64,000 bases of DNA from Gemmataceae bacterium (GTDB lineage Bacteria; Planctomycetota; Planctomycetia; Gemmatales; Gemmataceae): positions 1-64,000 of the forward strand of contig JAQGHQ010000496.1 in NCBI GenBank assembly GCA_028288765.1, given 5' to 3'. The translations under genes were made by a program, and so were the position numbers. Shown piece after piece: positions 8,622 through 16,608 of this stretch (its first letter is position 1; each line of letters starts with the position of its first letter). The notes below the pieces were generated by a model. The model worked only from the letters and a program-made list of their open reading frames with translations. It had not been told where the DNA came from and did no database searches.

Positions 8622-9081
8622 GGCACGCTCCTGCTCTGCCAGCCGTGGCGGGACGAGGCGTCCGCCGGCCGAATACTCCCCCGCGTCCGGCGCGCGGCCA
8701 TCTCGTTGGCCGGTGGGCGTCCCCCGACACCCGCCCCCACCCGGACAATGCCTTCGTCCTGCTATCGGGAACAATCGGCACGGCCGGACGTTCGGCTTGA
8801 GGGGGAATTCGGGCTAGGCCAGATCTGCCGGGCGTATCGGGTATCGTGTATCGTGAAGATGGGTAAGCCGGAGGACGTCAGCCCGGTCCGGGCCGCCTGG
8901 CGCCGCTTGCCCGGGTTACCGGATATGGCGGGTGTATCGGGAAGAAGGTGTTCGAACCGTTGGTTCGGCCGGCCGTCGGCTCGGCGCCGCTTTCCCGGAC
9001 TCCCCGGATACCCGATCCACCCGTTTCCCGCTCGTCGTTCCCGGATACCCGATCCCCGAGAGACCCGGTATACCCGTTTCC
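8622..9081. other. 460-base divergent intergenic region with GATACCCG repeats
   Basis: This separates the minus-strand BBP7 gene from the plus-strand oxidoreductase. I see no gene. It contains copies of CCGGATACCCGATCC at about 9003-9018 and 9041-9055 and a relative at 9062-9080. The opposite orientation appears at about 8831-8853 (CGGGTATCGTGTATCG), so the region is another, more decayed, inverted-repeat arrangement. Promoters for both genes must be here but I cannot pick out convincing boxes. Confidence 0.5.
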
Positions 9082-12000
9082 ATGCCCGACTTCGCCGCCG
9101 TCCGCCGGGAATCCCTGGTCCGCTACCTCCGCCGGCACGTGGCCGGGGAGGTCCGGTTCGACGACACCACGCGCCACCTCTATGCGACGGACGCCAGCCA
9201 CTACCAGGTCCGACCGCTCGGGGTCGTCGTCCCGAAGACCCCGGATGACCTGGCGGTCACGGTGCAGATCGCGGCCGAGCTGGGCGTCCCGATCACGGCC
9301 CGGGGGGCGGGCACGAGCCTGTCGGGCCAGTCGATCGGGCCGGGGGTGGTGATCGACTGCTCGAAGTACCTGACCCGCATCGGCCCGGTGGACGTGACCG
9401 GCCGGCGGGTTCGCGTGCAGCCGGGGGTGGTCCTCGACCAGCTGAACCGGGAGGTGGGCCGGTTCGGGCTGATGTTCGGCCCGGACGTGGCGACCGCGAG
9501 CCGGGCCACGCTGGGCGGGATGATCGGCAACAACTCGGCCGGGTCGCGGTCGGTGGTATACGGGCAGACGGCGGATCACGTCCGCGGGCTGTCGGCGGTG
9601 CTGTCCGACGGCACCACGGCGGAGTTCGGCCCGCTCGCCCCGACCGAGTACGAGCGGAAGCTGGAACTGCGGACCCGCGAGGGCGACGCCTACCGGGCGG
9701 CCGCCCAGGCGGTCCACGACAACGCGGCCGAGATCGCGGCGCGCTTCCCCAAAATCCAGCGGAAGGTGAGCGGGTACAACCTGGCCGGGCTGCTCGCAGG
9801 GGGCAGGGGTGAGGGGATAGGGGGTAGTCGAGAAAACGGCCACCCCGGGGCCACGGCCCAAGGAGCGTCCCGCCCGGGCCTGGCCCCTGTCCCCTACCCC
9901 CCATCCCCTCGCTCACTGGTTCCGTTGCTCGTCGGGTCCGAGGGCACGCTCGCGGTCGTCGCCGAGGCCGAGCTGGACCTCCTCCCCCGGCCGAAGCACC
10001 GGGGCCTGCTCGTCCCGCAGTTCGCCTCGCTCGGGGCCGCGCTCGACACTCTGGCCGCGTGCCTCGAACTCGGCCCGTCTGCGGTCGAGTTGATGGACCG
10101 GATGCTCATCGACCTCGCCCGCGGCCAGCGGGCGCTGAAGGACACGATGGCCGCGGTCCGGGGCCGGCCGGAAGCCCTGCTCATGGTCGAGTTCAGCTCC
10201 GACGACGCGGCCGACGTGTCGTACCGGGTCCACGAGCTCGGCCGCCGGCTGCGGGGCGTGCCCGGGCTGACCGCGGCCGTCCCGGCCCTCGACCCGGCGA
10301 CCCGGGACCCGCTCTGGAACCTCCGGTCGGCCGCCCTCCCGCTGCTGTTCGGGATGGTCGGGGACCACAAGCCGGTGACGTTCGTGGAGGACTGCGCGGT
10401 CGCCCCGGCCCGGCTGCCCGAGTTCGCCGCCCGGTTCCGCGAGATCCTGCGCCGGCACGGGACGGACGGGGCGTTCTACGGGCACGCCTCGGTCGGGTGC
10501 CTGCACATCCGCCCGGTGCTGAACCTGCACGACCCGGCCGACGTGCGGACGATGCGGGCGATCATGGCGGACGTGACCGACCTCGTACTGGCGTTCGGCG
10601 GGAGCCTGAGCGGGGAGCACGGGGACGGGATGGTCCGGAGCGAGTGGAACCGGAAGATGTTCGGGCCGGTGGTGTACGAGGCGTTCCGGCGGGTGAAGCG
10701 GGGGTTCGACCCGGGGAACGTCCTGAACCCCGGGAAGGTGGTGGACGGCCCGGCGATGGAGGAGAACTTCCGCGTCCCGCCGGGCCGGCCGCTCCCGGAC
10801 GTCGCGACGGTGTTCGACTACTCGGGCCAGGGCGGGTTCTTCCGCAGCGTCGAGCTGTGCAACGGGGTCGGGGTGTGCCGCAAGACCCAGGGCGGGGCGA
10901 TGTGCCCCTCGTACCGCGCCACCCGGGACGAGCGGGACACCACCCGGGCGCGGGCGAACGCGCTCCGCATCGCCGCATCGTCCTCCGTCCTCCGTCCTCC
11001 GTCCTTCGGCCCTGGTGCCTTCCCTTCGTCGAGGGCCGAGGGCCGAGGGACGGAGGACGAGGGACGGCATGCGGTGATCGGCCAGAGGTGGGTTGCCGAG
11101 GTCATGGACCTCTGCCTGTCGTGCAAGGCCTGCAAGAGCGAGTGCCCGAGCAACGTCGATATGGCGAAGCTGAAGGCCGAGTTCCTGCACGCGTTCTACG
11201 CCGCCCGGCCGCGCCCGCCCGGCCACCTGCTGGTGAAGAACATCCACCGCCTGTCCCCGCTCGCGGCGGACTGGGCCGGGGTCGGGAACTGGCTGGCCCG
11301 CCGGCCGTGGGTGCGGCGGGTACTGGAGAGCGTGGCCGGGATCGACCGCCGGCGGACCCTGCCGGACCTGCACCGCGACCACTTCCGCCGCTGGTTCTCT
11401 CGAATGCGGAATGCGGAATGCGGAATGCGGAATGGAAGCGGGCAAGATGGTTCTTCCATTCCGCATTCCGCATTCCGCATTCCGCATTCGAAAGTGGTTC
11501 TCCTGGACGACTGCTTCACGACCTTCCAGGAACCGCGGATCGGGCGGGCGGCGGTGGGGCTGCTGGCGCGGGCCGGGTACGCGGTCGAGCTGGCCGGCAT
11601 CTGCTGCGGCCGGGCGATGATCTCGAAGGGGTTCCTGACCGACGCCCGGCAGCTGGCCCGGGAGGGGGTCGCGAAGCTCGACCGGTATGCGGCGGCCGGG
11701 GTCCCGATCCTGGGTCTGGAGCCGAGCTGTATCCTCACCCTGGCCGACGAGTGGCCGGAACTGGTCCCGGGTGCGGCGGCGAAGCGGGTGGCGGCGGCGG
11801 CCGAGATGGCCGACGGCTGGCTCGCCCGGCAGGTCCGGGACAACGGGGTGTCGCTGGAGGTGCCCGCGGCCGCGGGGACGGCCCTCTTCCACGGCCACTG
11901 CCACCAGAAGGCGCTGGTCGGGGTGAGGGGCTCGGCGGACGCGCTGAAGCTCGTTTCCGGGCTCGACGTAACGGTGCTGGACGCCGGGTGCTGTGGGATG

Positions 12001-12195
12001 GCCGGGGCGTTCGGGTACGAGAAGGAGCACTACGACGTGAGCGTGGCGGTGGCGAATCTGGTACTGGTGCCGGCGATAAAAGCAGACCCGGCCGCGGTGG
12101 TGGTCGCGACCGGGACCTCGTGCCGGCACCAGATCCGCGACCTCACCGGCCGTCCGGCCCTGCACCCGCTAGAGGTACTGGCCGGCCTGAAGTAG
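9082..12195 (+). CDS. FAD-linked oxidase with 4Fe-4S and CCG domains (GlcD-GlpC fusion type)
   Basis: This 1037-residue protein fuses a FAD-binding oxidase (residues about 1-590, with GAGTSLSGQS near 76-85 and GNNSAGSRS) to a ferredoxin-like segment. That segment has cysteines in LCNGVGVC near 593 and LCLSCKACKSECP near 677. Two CCG modules follow (GICCGRAM near 841 and DAGCCGMAG near 971). Such fusions oxidise 2-hydroxyacids such as D-lactate, glycolate or 2-hydroxyglutarate and pass electrons to the membrane; the substrate is not readable here. The start at 9082 opens the conserved N-terminus. Three palindromic DNA inserts interrupt the protein in frame (residues about 239-279, 631-664 and exactly 774-803), which may affect folding. 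Confidence 0.9.
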   Translation: MPDFAAVRRESLVRYLRRHVAGEVRFDDTTRHLYATDASHYQVRPLGVVVPKTPDDLAVTVQIAAELGVPITARGAGTSLSGQSIGPGVVIDCSKYLTRIGPVDVTGRRVRVQPGVVLDQLNREVGRFGLMFGPDVATASRATLGGMIGNNSAGSRSVVYGQTADHVRGLSAVLSDGTTAEFGPLAPTEYERKLELRTREGDAYRAAAQAVHDNAAEIAARFPKIQRKVSGYNLAGLLAGGRGEGIGGSRENGHPGATAQGASRPGLAPVPYPPSPRSLVPLLVGSEGTLAVVAEAELDLLPRPKHRGLLVPQFASLGAALDTLAACLELGPSAVELMDRMLIDLARGQRALKDTMAAVRGRPEALLMVEFSSDDAADVSYRVHELGRRLRGVPGLTAAVPALDPATRDPLWNLRSAALPLLFGMVGDHKPVTFVEDCAVAPARLPEFAARFREILRRHGTDGAFYGHASVGCLHIRPVLNLHDPADVRTMRAIMADVTDLVLAFGGSLSGEHGDGMVRSEWNRKMFGPVVYEAFRRVKRGFDPGNVLNPGKVVDGPAMEENFRVPPGRPLPDVATVFDYSGQGGFFRSVELCNGVGVCRKTQGGAMCPSYRATRDERDTTRARANALRIAASSSVLRPPSFGPGAFPSSRAEGRGTEDEGRHAVIGQRWVAEVMDLCLSCKACKSECPSNVDMAKLKAEFLHAFYAARPRPPGHLLVKNIHRLSPLAADWAGVGNWLARRPWVRRVLESVAGIDRRRTLPDLHRDHFRRWFSRMRNAECGMRNGSGQDGSSIPHSAFRIPHSKVVLLDDCFTTFQEPRIGRAAVGLLARAGYAVELAGICCGRAMISKGFLTDARQLAREGVAKLDRYAAAGVPILGLEPSCILTLADEWPELVPGAAAKRVAAAAEMADGWLARQVRDNGVSLEVPAAAGTALFHGHCHQKALVGVRGSADALKLVSGLDVTVLDAGCCGMAGAFGYEKEHYDVSVAVANLVLVPAIKADPAAVVVATGTSCRHQIRDLTGRPALHPLEVLAGLK
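9796..9917. repeat. Inverted repeat inside the FAD/4Fe-4S oxidase gene (first insert)
   Basis: The left arm, about 9796-9828, contains GGGGTGAGGGGATAGGGGGT. The right arm, about 9881-9915, contains CCCCTACCCCCCATCCCCTC. The insert is in frame and separates GYNLAGLL from LVPLLVGSEGTLAVV, two blocks that lie close together in GlcD-type oxidases. The encoded insert is Gly/Pro/Arg-rich. Confidence 0.8.
10973..11073. repeat. Inverted repeat inside the FAD/4Fe-4S oxidase gene (second insert)
   Basis: The left arm (about 10973-11022) is built of repeated CGTCCTC units and ends in TTCGGCCCT. The right arm (about 11031-11073) mirrors it with GGACGGAGGACGAGGGACGG. The element is in frame and lies between the RANALRIA block and the second cysteine cluster (DLCLSCKACKSECP). 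Confidence 0.8.
11401..11490. repeat. Perfect 36-bp inverted repeat, exactly 30 codons, inside the oxidase gene (third insert)
   Basis: The arms 11401-11436 and 11455-11490 are exact complements with an 18-base loop. Each arm is a tandem array of AATGCGGA units. The 90-base element starts and ends on codon boundaries and encodes MRNAECGMRNG on one arm and IPHSAFRIPHS on the other. It sits just before the first CCG module (VVLLDDCFTTFQ). Confidence 0.95.
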
Positions 12196-12353
12196 GGTTG
12201 TGACGGAGAAGGGCCCGGGCCGGGTGGCATGGGGCGGGAGGAGATCTACCGGCCACATTCGCCGTCTTCTTGGTGATCCTGTGTGTTTCCGTCGTGACTG
12301 TGTGGTGAAATGCCTCAATCCGAAGATCTCCCGTAACCCACCCCGCCCGCGGG
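12196..12353. repeat. Degenerate copy of the CACAAAG repeat between convergent genes
   Basis: About 12262-12310 reads as a diverged single arm of the element seen intact at 22398-22521 and 57927-58239; for example GTGTGTTTCC and GTGTGGTGAAATG match its CTTTGTGGTGAAT end. No opposite arm was found. The flanking genes are convergent, ending at 12195 and 12354. Confidence 0.45.
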
Positions 12354-13067
12354 TCAGATCGACTTCATCTTCTCCATCAGCGCGACCCCCAGGGTGTCGC
12401 TGTCCGTGAGCATCATTTCGAAGAGCGCGGGGTGGGACAGATTGTCGAAGGAGTACAGCTCGGCGATGACCGAGGCGGCCAGCTCGCACCGCGCGGTGAT
12501 GAAATGCCGGGCCAGCATCTCGGCGTTCCAGAACCGCTCCTTCCCCTTGTTCTCCTTGAACAGCGACCGGAGGCCGGTGTAGATCCCGACGAACAGGCCG
12601 AGCCCGACCGCGGACGTCATCTTGCGGCCTAGCTTCTTGCGCTTCTGGGCGATGATGTAGGGCAGCACGTCGCTCTTGATGACGGCGTGCAGGCCCTGAA
12701 GCTCGGGGTCCGCCGAGAGTAGCCGGCACGAGAACGCCTCGCCCCGCGGGCCGCCCCGCATGCTGAGGGCCACCAGCTTGTCGATGTGCTTGTTGGTACT
12801 GTAAGCCGACCTCGCCCCGAGGGCCATCCCGCCGAGGGTCAGGGCCGCCCCGGTCGCCACGAGGCCGATGCCGGTGGCGGAGACGGCTACCCCCGTGGCC
12901 ACGGCGGCCCCGACCGCGATAGTCGAGACCCCGGTCCCGATCTGGGCCCCCGTTATGGCGAGCGACCCGGCGGTCATGACCGCCCTGGCCCCTCTCCGGA
13001 GATCGGTGTGCAGGCTCTGCTGGTTCATCCACTTGCAGTTGTGCGGGGCGTCGTCGGTGTCTGGCAT
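12354..13067 (-). CDS. Membrane-associated protein of unknown function
   Basis: This 237-residue protein is not one I recognise. A hydrophilic N-terminus (MPDTDDAPHNCKWMNQQSLH) is followed by a long glycine/alanine-rich hydrophobic stretch, about residues 31-85 (for example AAVATGVAVSATGIGLVATG), able to form a membrane hairpin. Then comes a basic, soluble region with a second short hydrophobic segment (SAVGLGLFVGIYTGLRSLF). The ATG at 13067 was chosen as the start of the acidic N-terminus; 15 extra in-frame residues exist upstream. It is divergent from the zinc-ribbon gene at 13337. Confidence 0.65.
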   Translation of the reverse strand: MPDTDDAPHNCKWMNQQSLHTDLRRGARAVMTAGSLAITGAQIGTGVSTIAVGAAVATGVAVSATGIGLVATGAALTLGGMALGARSAYSTNKHIDKLVALSMRGGPRGEAFSCRLLSADPELQGLHAVIKSDVLPYIIAQKRKKLGRKMTSAVGLGLFVGIYTGLRSLFKENKGKERFWNAEMLARHFITARCELAASVIAELYSFDNLSHPALFEMMLTDSDTLGVALMEKMKSI

Positions 13068-13336
13068 GGGCGTGTGATCCGGAAAGGATGGGTGGATGGT
13101 TTGCGGACGCAACCGGCGCGGGACACCCGGACGCGGTTCTTTTCGACGGACGTATGCCGGCGGCTTCGTCGGCTGGTTTCGGTATTACCGTAGCCTACGT
13201 CCCGCCCCTCCGCAAATCGCTCTCCCGGGGCCGGGTGGGACCGTGGGGGGAGGCGACCGGTTGCACCGCCGGCGCGGGCGGGTACACTGTCGGGTGTCCT
13301 CTCCCCTTCCCCTCGCCCGACTCCGGGAGTCTCGCC

Positions 13337-14245
13337 GTGCCGCTCACCCGCATCACCTGCCCCGAGTGCGGGGCGGGGTTGAAGTCCCCGACCGGATTCG
13401 CCGCCGGCCAGACCGTCAGCTGCCCGAAGTGCGAAACGTACTTCACGGTCGAGGACCCGGACGACGAACCGGCCCCGCCCGCGAAGGCGGCCGCCGCGAA
13501 AAAGCCGGTCAAGGCGGTCGCCTCCCGGGACGAGGACGACGGCGACGACGACCGGCCGAAGAAGAGGAAGAAGAAGCGGCGGGACGAGGACGACGACGAG
13601 GACGACGAGAATGGCAGGGCGTACAAGAGTTCGTGGATCCGGTACACCATCCTCGGCGTCCTGGTGATCGTAATGCTGGTCCTCGGGTACATGCTCTACC
13701 AGAAGAGGCAGAAGGAGAAGGAAGACGTCCAGGCCCCGGCCCCGGCGAACTCCGACGACACGCCGCGGGGAAACCCGAAGGCCATCATGCCTGGCCCCAG
13801 GGGGCCGAACGCCGGCATGCCCGTCCCCAACGGGGTTCCTTTCCCCCCACCACAGAATCCCGACCCCGCGGGCATGGGAAATGCCGAAGGCGGCCCGCCC
13901 GGGATCTTCGGCCCGACCCCGCTTGCGAACTCCGCCCAGGGCCGACAATTGACCGACGACCTCACCCGGCGACTGGCCGGCAGGTGGGAGGGGACCGCCC
14001 CGGACGGGTCGACCCACCGGGTCGAGTACCGGGCGGACGGGACGTTCGACCATGCCGTCACCACGGGCGGAACCGCCAAAAGTGTGTCCGGGAAGTACAC
14101 GGTGGCCGGGCTGGTCGGGAGCAAGGGGCTGAAACTCCGGCGGCCGATCGGGAGCCGGTCCGAGGCCAATGTGGTCTTCGAGGACGACGAGCTGGTCCAC
14201 GACACCGGCACCCCGGGGGAGGCGATGGTTCTCAGAAAGAAGTGA
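13337..14245 (+). CDS. Zinc-ribbon membrane protein with C-terminal lipocalin-like domain
   Basis: This 302-residue protein starts, most likely, at a GTG (V-P-L-T-R-I-T). A CxxC...CxxC ribbon is at its very N-terminus (CPECGAG and CPKCETYF), then alternating charge blocks (DEDDGDDD, KKRKKKRRDEDDDEDDE), a single membrane helix near residue 100 (ILGVLVIVMLVLGYMLY) and a Pro/Asn-rich linker. The C-terminal 90 residues (LAGRWEGTAPDGSTHRVEYR onward) look like a small beta domain. N-terminal ribbons followed by a helix are a common planctomycete architecture. Function unknown. In-frame codons upstream of the GTG read as non-native sequence. Confidence 0.7.
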   Translation: MPLTRITCPECGAGLKSPTGFAAGQTVSCPKCETYFTVEDPDDEPAPPAKAAAAKKPVKAVASRDEDDGDDDRPKKRKKKRRDEDDDEDDENGRAYKSSWIRYTILGVLVIVMLVLGYMLYQKRQKEKEDVQAPAPANSDDTPRGNPKAIMPGPRGPNAGMPVPNGVPFPPPQNPDPAGMGNAEGGPPGIFGPTPLANSAQGRQLTDDLTRRLAGRWEGTAPDGSTHRVEYRADGTFDHAVTTGGTAKSVSGKYTVAGLVGSKGLKLRRPIGSRSEANVVFEDDELVHDTGTPGEAMVLRKK

Positions 14246-14358
14246 CGGTCTGGGTGATGGTGAAGCCCACGGATGAGAAAGTCCGAGGGATCGGGGCAAG
14301 CGAGGCAGACCCGGCAAGCGGGTCGATCCGACCCCTCGACAGGTCGCGGAAACCCGTC

Positions 14359-14386
14359 TTGACACGCCCCGCGAGCTCGGTATGGT
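14359..14386 (+). promoter_or_regulatory. Sigma-70-like promoter candidate
   Basis: TTGACA at 14359-14364, 16-base spacer, TATGGT at 14381-14386. It lies 100 bases upstream of the ATG at 14486. Confidence 0.45.
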
Positions 14387-14485
14387 CCGTCCATTTTCCA
14401 CGGAACTAACGAGCTGACGGGGCGGCGTGGGGGCGGGCGGTTCGGGGCCGCACGCCCGAGCGCGGCGTCACGGAAGGGGGACCGG

Positions 14486-14842
14486 ATGAGGCACGTGTTG
14501 TGGGTGGTGGCCGCTCTGGCGGTCGTCGCCGGCCGGCCGGCGACCGCCGGGGAAATCCAGTTCAAGCCGATCGACACGAACAACCTGGTGGTCCAGCCGA
14601 GCAAGGCGGCCGCCGCCCTGACGTCGGCGACCATCAACATGGTCGGGAAGACGGCGGCCGGGTCGATCGAGCAGAACGGGTACGTGAAGACGATCAACAA
14701 CCTGTTCGGGTTCCGGAAGACGCTCGCGACCCCGACCCAGCCGGGGCGGAGTTCGCTCCCGGCCCCGTTCCTGTTCCCGTCGACGCAGTACAAGAGCTTC
14801 AACACCCCGGTCATGCCGACTTCGGTGCCGGTCCGGCGCTGA
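14486..14842 (+). CDS. Small secreted protein of unknown function
   Basis: This 118-residue protein has a signal peptide (MRHVLWVVAALAVVAGRPATAG) and a basic, Ser/Pro-rich mature part (EIQFKPIDTNNLVVQPSKAA onward) with no motif I recognise. GGAAGGGGG upstream of the ATG is a good ribosome-binding site. It has its own promoter candidate at 14359 and a hairpin at 14875 after its stop, so it is probably a single-gene transcript. Similar short secreted proteins are common in planctomycetes. Confidence 0.65.
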   Translation: MRHVLWVVAALAVVAGRPATAGEIQFKPIDTNNLVVQPSKAAAALTSATINMVGKTAAGSIEQNGYVKTINNLFGFRKTLATPTQPGRSSLPAPFLFPSTQYKSFNTPVMPTSVPVRR

Positions 14843-14874
14843 ACGACTTGGGGAGTATAGAATCGGCCGAAGTC

Positions 14875-14904
14875 GTGGCCCGCCGGGAAGTTCCGGCGGG
14901 CCAC
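14875..14904 (+). terminator. Terminator-like hairpin
   Basis: The arms 14875-14889 and 14891-14904 (GTGGCCCGCCGG against its complement) form a stem with one bulge, followed by a T-containing tail (CTGATTTTA). It lies 33 bases after the stop of the small secreted protein. Confidence 0.6.
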
Positions 14905-15050
14905 CTGATTTTACGGAACCTTTCGTCCGATCGAGCGTTTATGGAATAGCGATGAATTCGGCGCGCCCGTCGGGTATTGTTTTGTCGGCGAGACGACCGT
15001 TCGACAACGACCCGAATTGGCGCGAGAGGCGGGTACGCGGGGGACCGGCC

Positions 15051-15716
15051 ATGACACGGCGGATGTTGCAGATCGGCTTGTGTTTGGCTCTCGGGTTGGG
15101 CACGCTCGCGGCCACCCCCGCCGCCGACCCCAAATCGACTGACACGGTCCCGAAGACTCCCGCCGTGGACAAGGGGAAAGCCCCGGACTTCTCCGGATAC
15201 GTGTCGGTCGGGACGGTGATGGGCGAGGTGATGGCGGCGAACGAGACCAGCGCGACCCTCCGGATTTACTGGCCGGTCGCCGCCCAGCCCAAGGGGCGGG
15301 GGGGCCGGCCCCACCTGCAGAACAATAGCCAGACGGCCATGAACCCCTACTCGACACGCCGTCAGAATATCAAAGTCAAATGGGAGCACCACGACTACGA
15401 AATCCCGTTTGTGCCCGAGAGCCTGGTCCGGGTCAAGACCCTACCGCCGAAGACCAACGCCGAAGGGAAGAAGGTGTCGTACACGGAGAAGGAACTGGAC
15501 GAGATGAAGGTTCCGTACTCGGTCCCCGGGTATGCGGCCTCGAAAAGCGACCTGACCAAGGGCACGGTGGTCGAGGCGTACGTGATCCGGGACAAGTCGA
15601 TCTCGGCGGACAAGGTGACCGAGAACGACATGCGCCTGCGGTACCTGATCATCGTCGGTCACGACCCGAACCCGCCGGCGGACGGCGGCAACACGAAGCC
15701 CACCAAGAAGAACTGA
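15051..15716 (+). CDS. Secreted protein of unknown function
   Basis: This 221-residue protein has a signal peptide after a basic start (MTRRMLQIGLCLALGLGTLA) and a mature part with a beta-rich domain (VSVGTVMGEVMAANETSATL near residues 50-70). The C-terminal part, LRYLIIVGHDPNPP, ends in a hydrophilic tail. I do not recognise the family. The ATG at 15051 is chosen because it opens the signal peptide, 99 bases inside the longest open frame. A hairpin at 15742 follows. Confidence 0.65.
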   Translation: MTRRMLQIGLCLALGLGTLAATPAADPKSTDTVPKTPAVDKGKAPDFSGYVSVGTVMGEVMAANETSATLRIYWPVAAQPKGRGGRPHLQNNSQTAMNPYSTRRQNIKVKWEHHDYEIPFVPESLVRVKTLPPKTNAEGKKVSYTEKELDEMKVPYSVPGYAASKSDLTKGTVVEAYVIRDKSISADKVTENDMRLRYLIIVGHDPNPPADGGNTKPTKKN

Positions 15717-15741
15717 GGCCCGCGAACGGCCCTTCCGCACC

Positions 15742-15770
15742 CCGCCGCCCGCCGTCTTCGCGGGCGGCGG
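15742..15770. terminator. Terminator-like hairpin between convergent genes
   Basis: The arms 15742-15752 and 15760-15770 (CCGCCGCCCGC and complement) are a perfect 11-bp stem with loop CGTCTTC, followed by TTCCGTT. It lies 26 bases after the plus-strand stop and 23 bases from the minus-strand stop at 15793. Confidence 0.55.
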
Positions 15771-15792
15771 TTCCGTTGCCGCCGTCGACCCG

Positions 15793-16269
15793 TCACGTGG
15801 CCGCCAACAGAGAACCGGTGTCGGCGACCTCCCGAACGTGGACGAGCTCGCCGTCCCGGAACCGGAAGACCTGGACCCAGTGCACGTCGTAGGTCCGACC
15901 GGTCGGGACCCCCCGCCCCCGCTCCCGGGCCACGACCACGACCGTGTCCCCCTGGGCGGTGAGCGATACGACCTCCGGCTCTTGGTCGGCCACGAGGGCG
16001 ACGTTCCGCCCGAGCGCCCGCCCGACTTCGTCGCGGCCCCGCCACCGGCCGGCGAACGGGAAGCAGGGCGGGCCGACGATGTCCAGTTCCACGTCGGCGG
16101 CCATCAGGCCGAGGGCGGTAGCGAAGTCCCCGGCGACGACCGCCTCGTACTGCCGGCGGAGCGCGCCGACGTTGTCCATCTCCGCCCGTTTGTGGTCGGC
16201 GTGTGGATCACCCTCCCGGAACTTCTCGTGGAACTCGCCGAGGAACCGGGTCACGAACTCGGGCCGCAT
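15793..16269 (-). CDS. SnoaL-like / NTF2-fold protein
   Basis: This 158-residue protein matches the small alpha+beta NTF2-like (SnoaL-like) fold in length and pattern. N-terminal helices are followed by QYEAVVAGDFATALGLMAAD, the typical helix before the first strand (VELDIVGPP). Then come a curved sheet containing VVSLTAQGDTVVVVARERGR and a last strand with WVQVFRFRDGELVHVREVAD. Members bind small hydrophobic molecules or act as isomerases and cyclases; no catalytic residue can be assigned here. The ATG at 16269 lies 16 bases after the DUF3634 stop, so it is probably translated from the same message as DUF3634 and pyrF. Confidence 0.75.
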   Translation of the reverse strand: MRPEFVTRFLGEFHEKFREGDPHADHKRAEMDNVGALRRQYEAVVAGDFATALGLMAADVELDIVGPPCFPFAGRWRGRDEVGRALGRNVALVADQEPEVVSLTAQGDTVVVVARERGRGVPTGRTYDVHWVQVFRFRDGELVHVREVADTGSLLAAT

Positions 16270-16285
16270 GACGACCTCCGTCGGC

Positions 16286-16594
16286 TCAGTGGACCAGGGG
16301 CCACACGTTCCGCAACCGCTGCCGGCACCCGGGCGGGAGCGAGCGGGAGAACACGAGCCGGGTCCTCCGCCCCCGGCGGACACCCCCGACCCACCCGCTC
16401 CGCACGCCGTACTCGCGGCACACTTCCCCGACGTGTTCGAGGAAGGCCGCTGTGATCACGCCCCGGCGGACGACCGGGCGGCCGTCGGTGACCCGGATCC
16501 AGAAGACGTAATTCCGACCGTCGGCCACCCACAGTGCCGCGAGCAGCACCCCTGCGGCAACACCGAAGACGATCAGGTTCGACTCCGGAATCAC
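16286..16594 (-). CDS. DUF3634 family protein
   Basis: This 102-residue protein starts at a GTG (V-I-P-E-S-N-L) and has one membrane helix (LIVFGVAAGVLLAALWVA). A short domain then shows the DUF3634 pattern: VFWIRVTDGRPVVRRGVITA, a VCREYGVRSGWVGGVRRGRR segment, and LVFSRSLPPGCRQRLRNVW near the C-terminus. The family is found in many bacteria and has no known function. It lies between pyrF (14 bases upstream) and the SnoaL-like gene, all on the minus strand. Confidence 0.75.
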   Translation of the reverse strand: MIPESNLIVFGVAAGVLLAALWVADGRNYVFWIRVTDGRPVVRRGVITAAFLEHVGEVCREYGVRSGWVGGVRRGRRTRLVFSRSLPPGCRQRLRNVWPLVH

Positions 16595-16608
16595 CGCGCC
16601 CCCCGCCG

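Noticed and set aside
11401-11490. Two independent tandem repeats rather than one palindrome
   Set aside because: The arms are exact complements of equal length (36 bases) around a unique 18-base centre, which tandem growth alone would not give.
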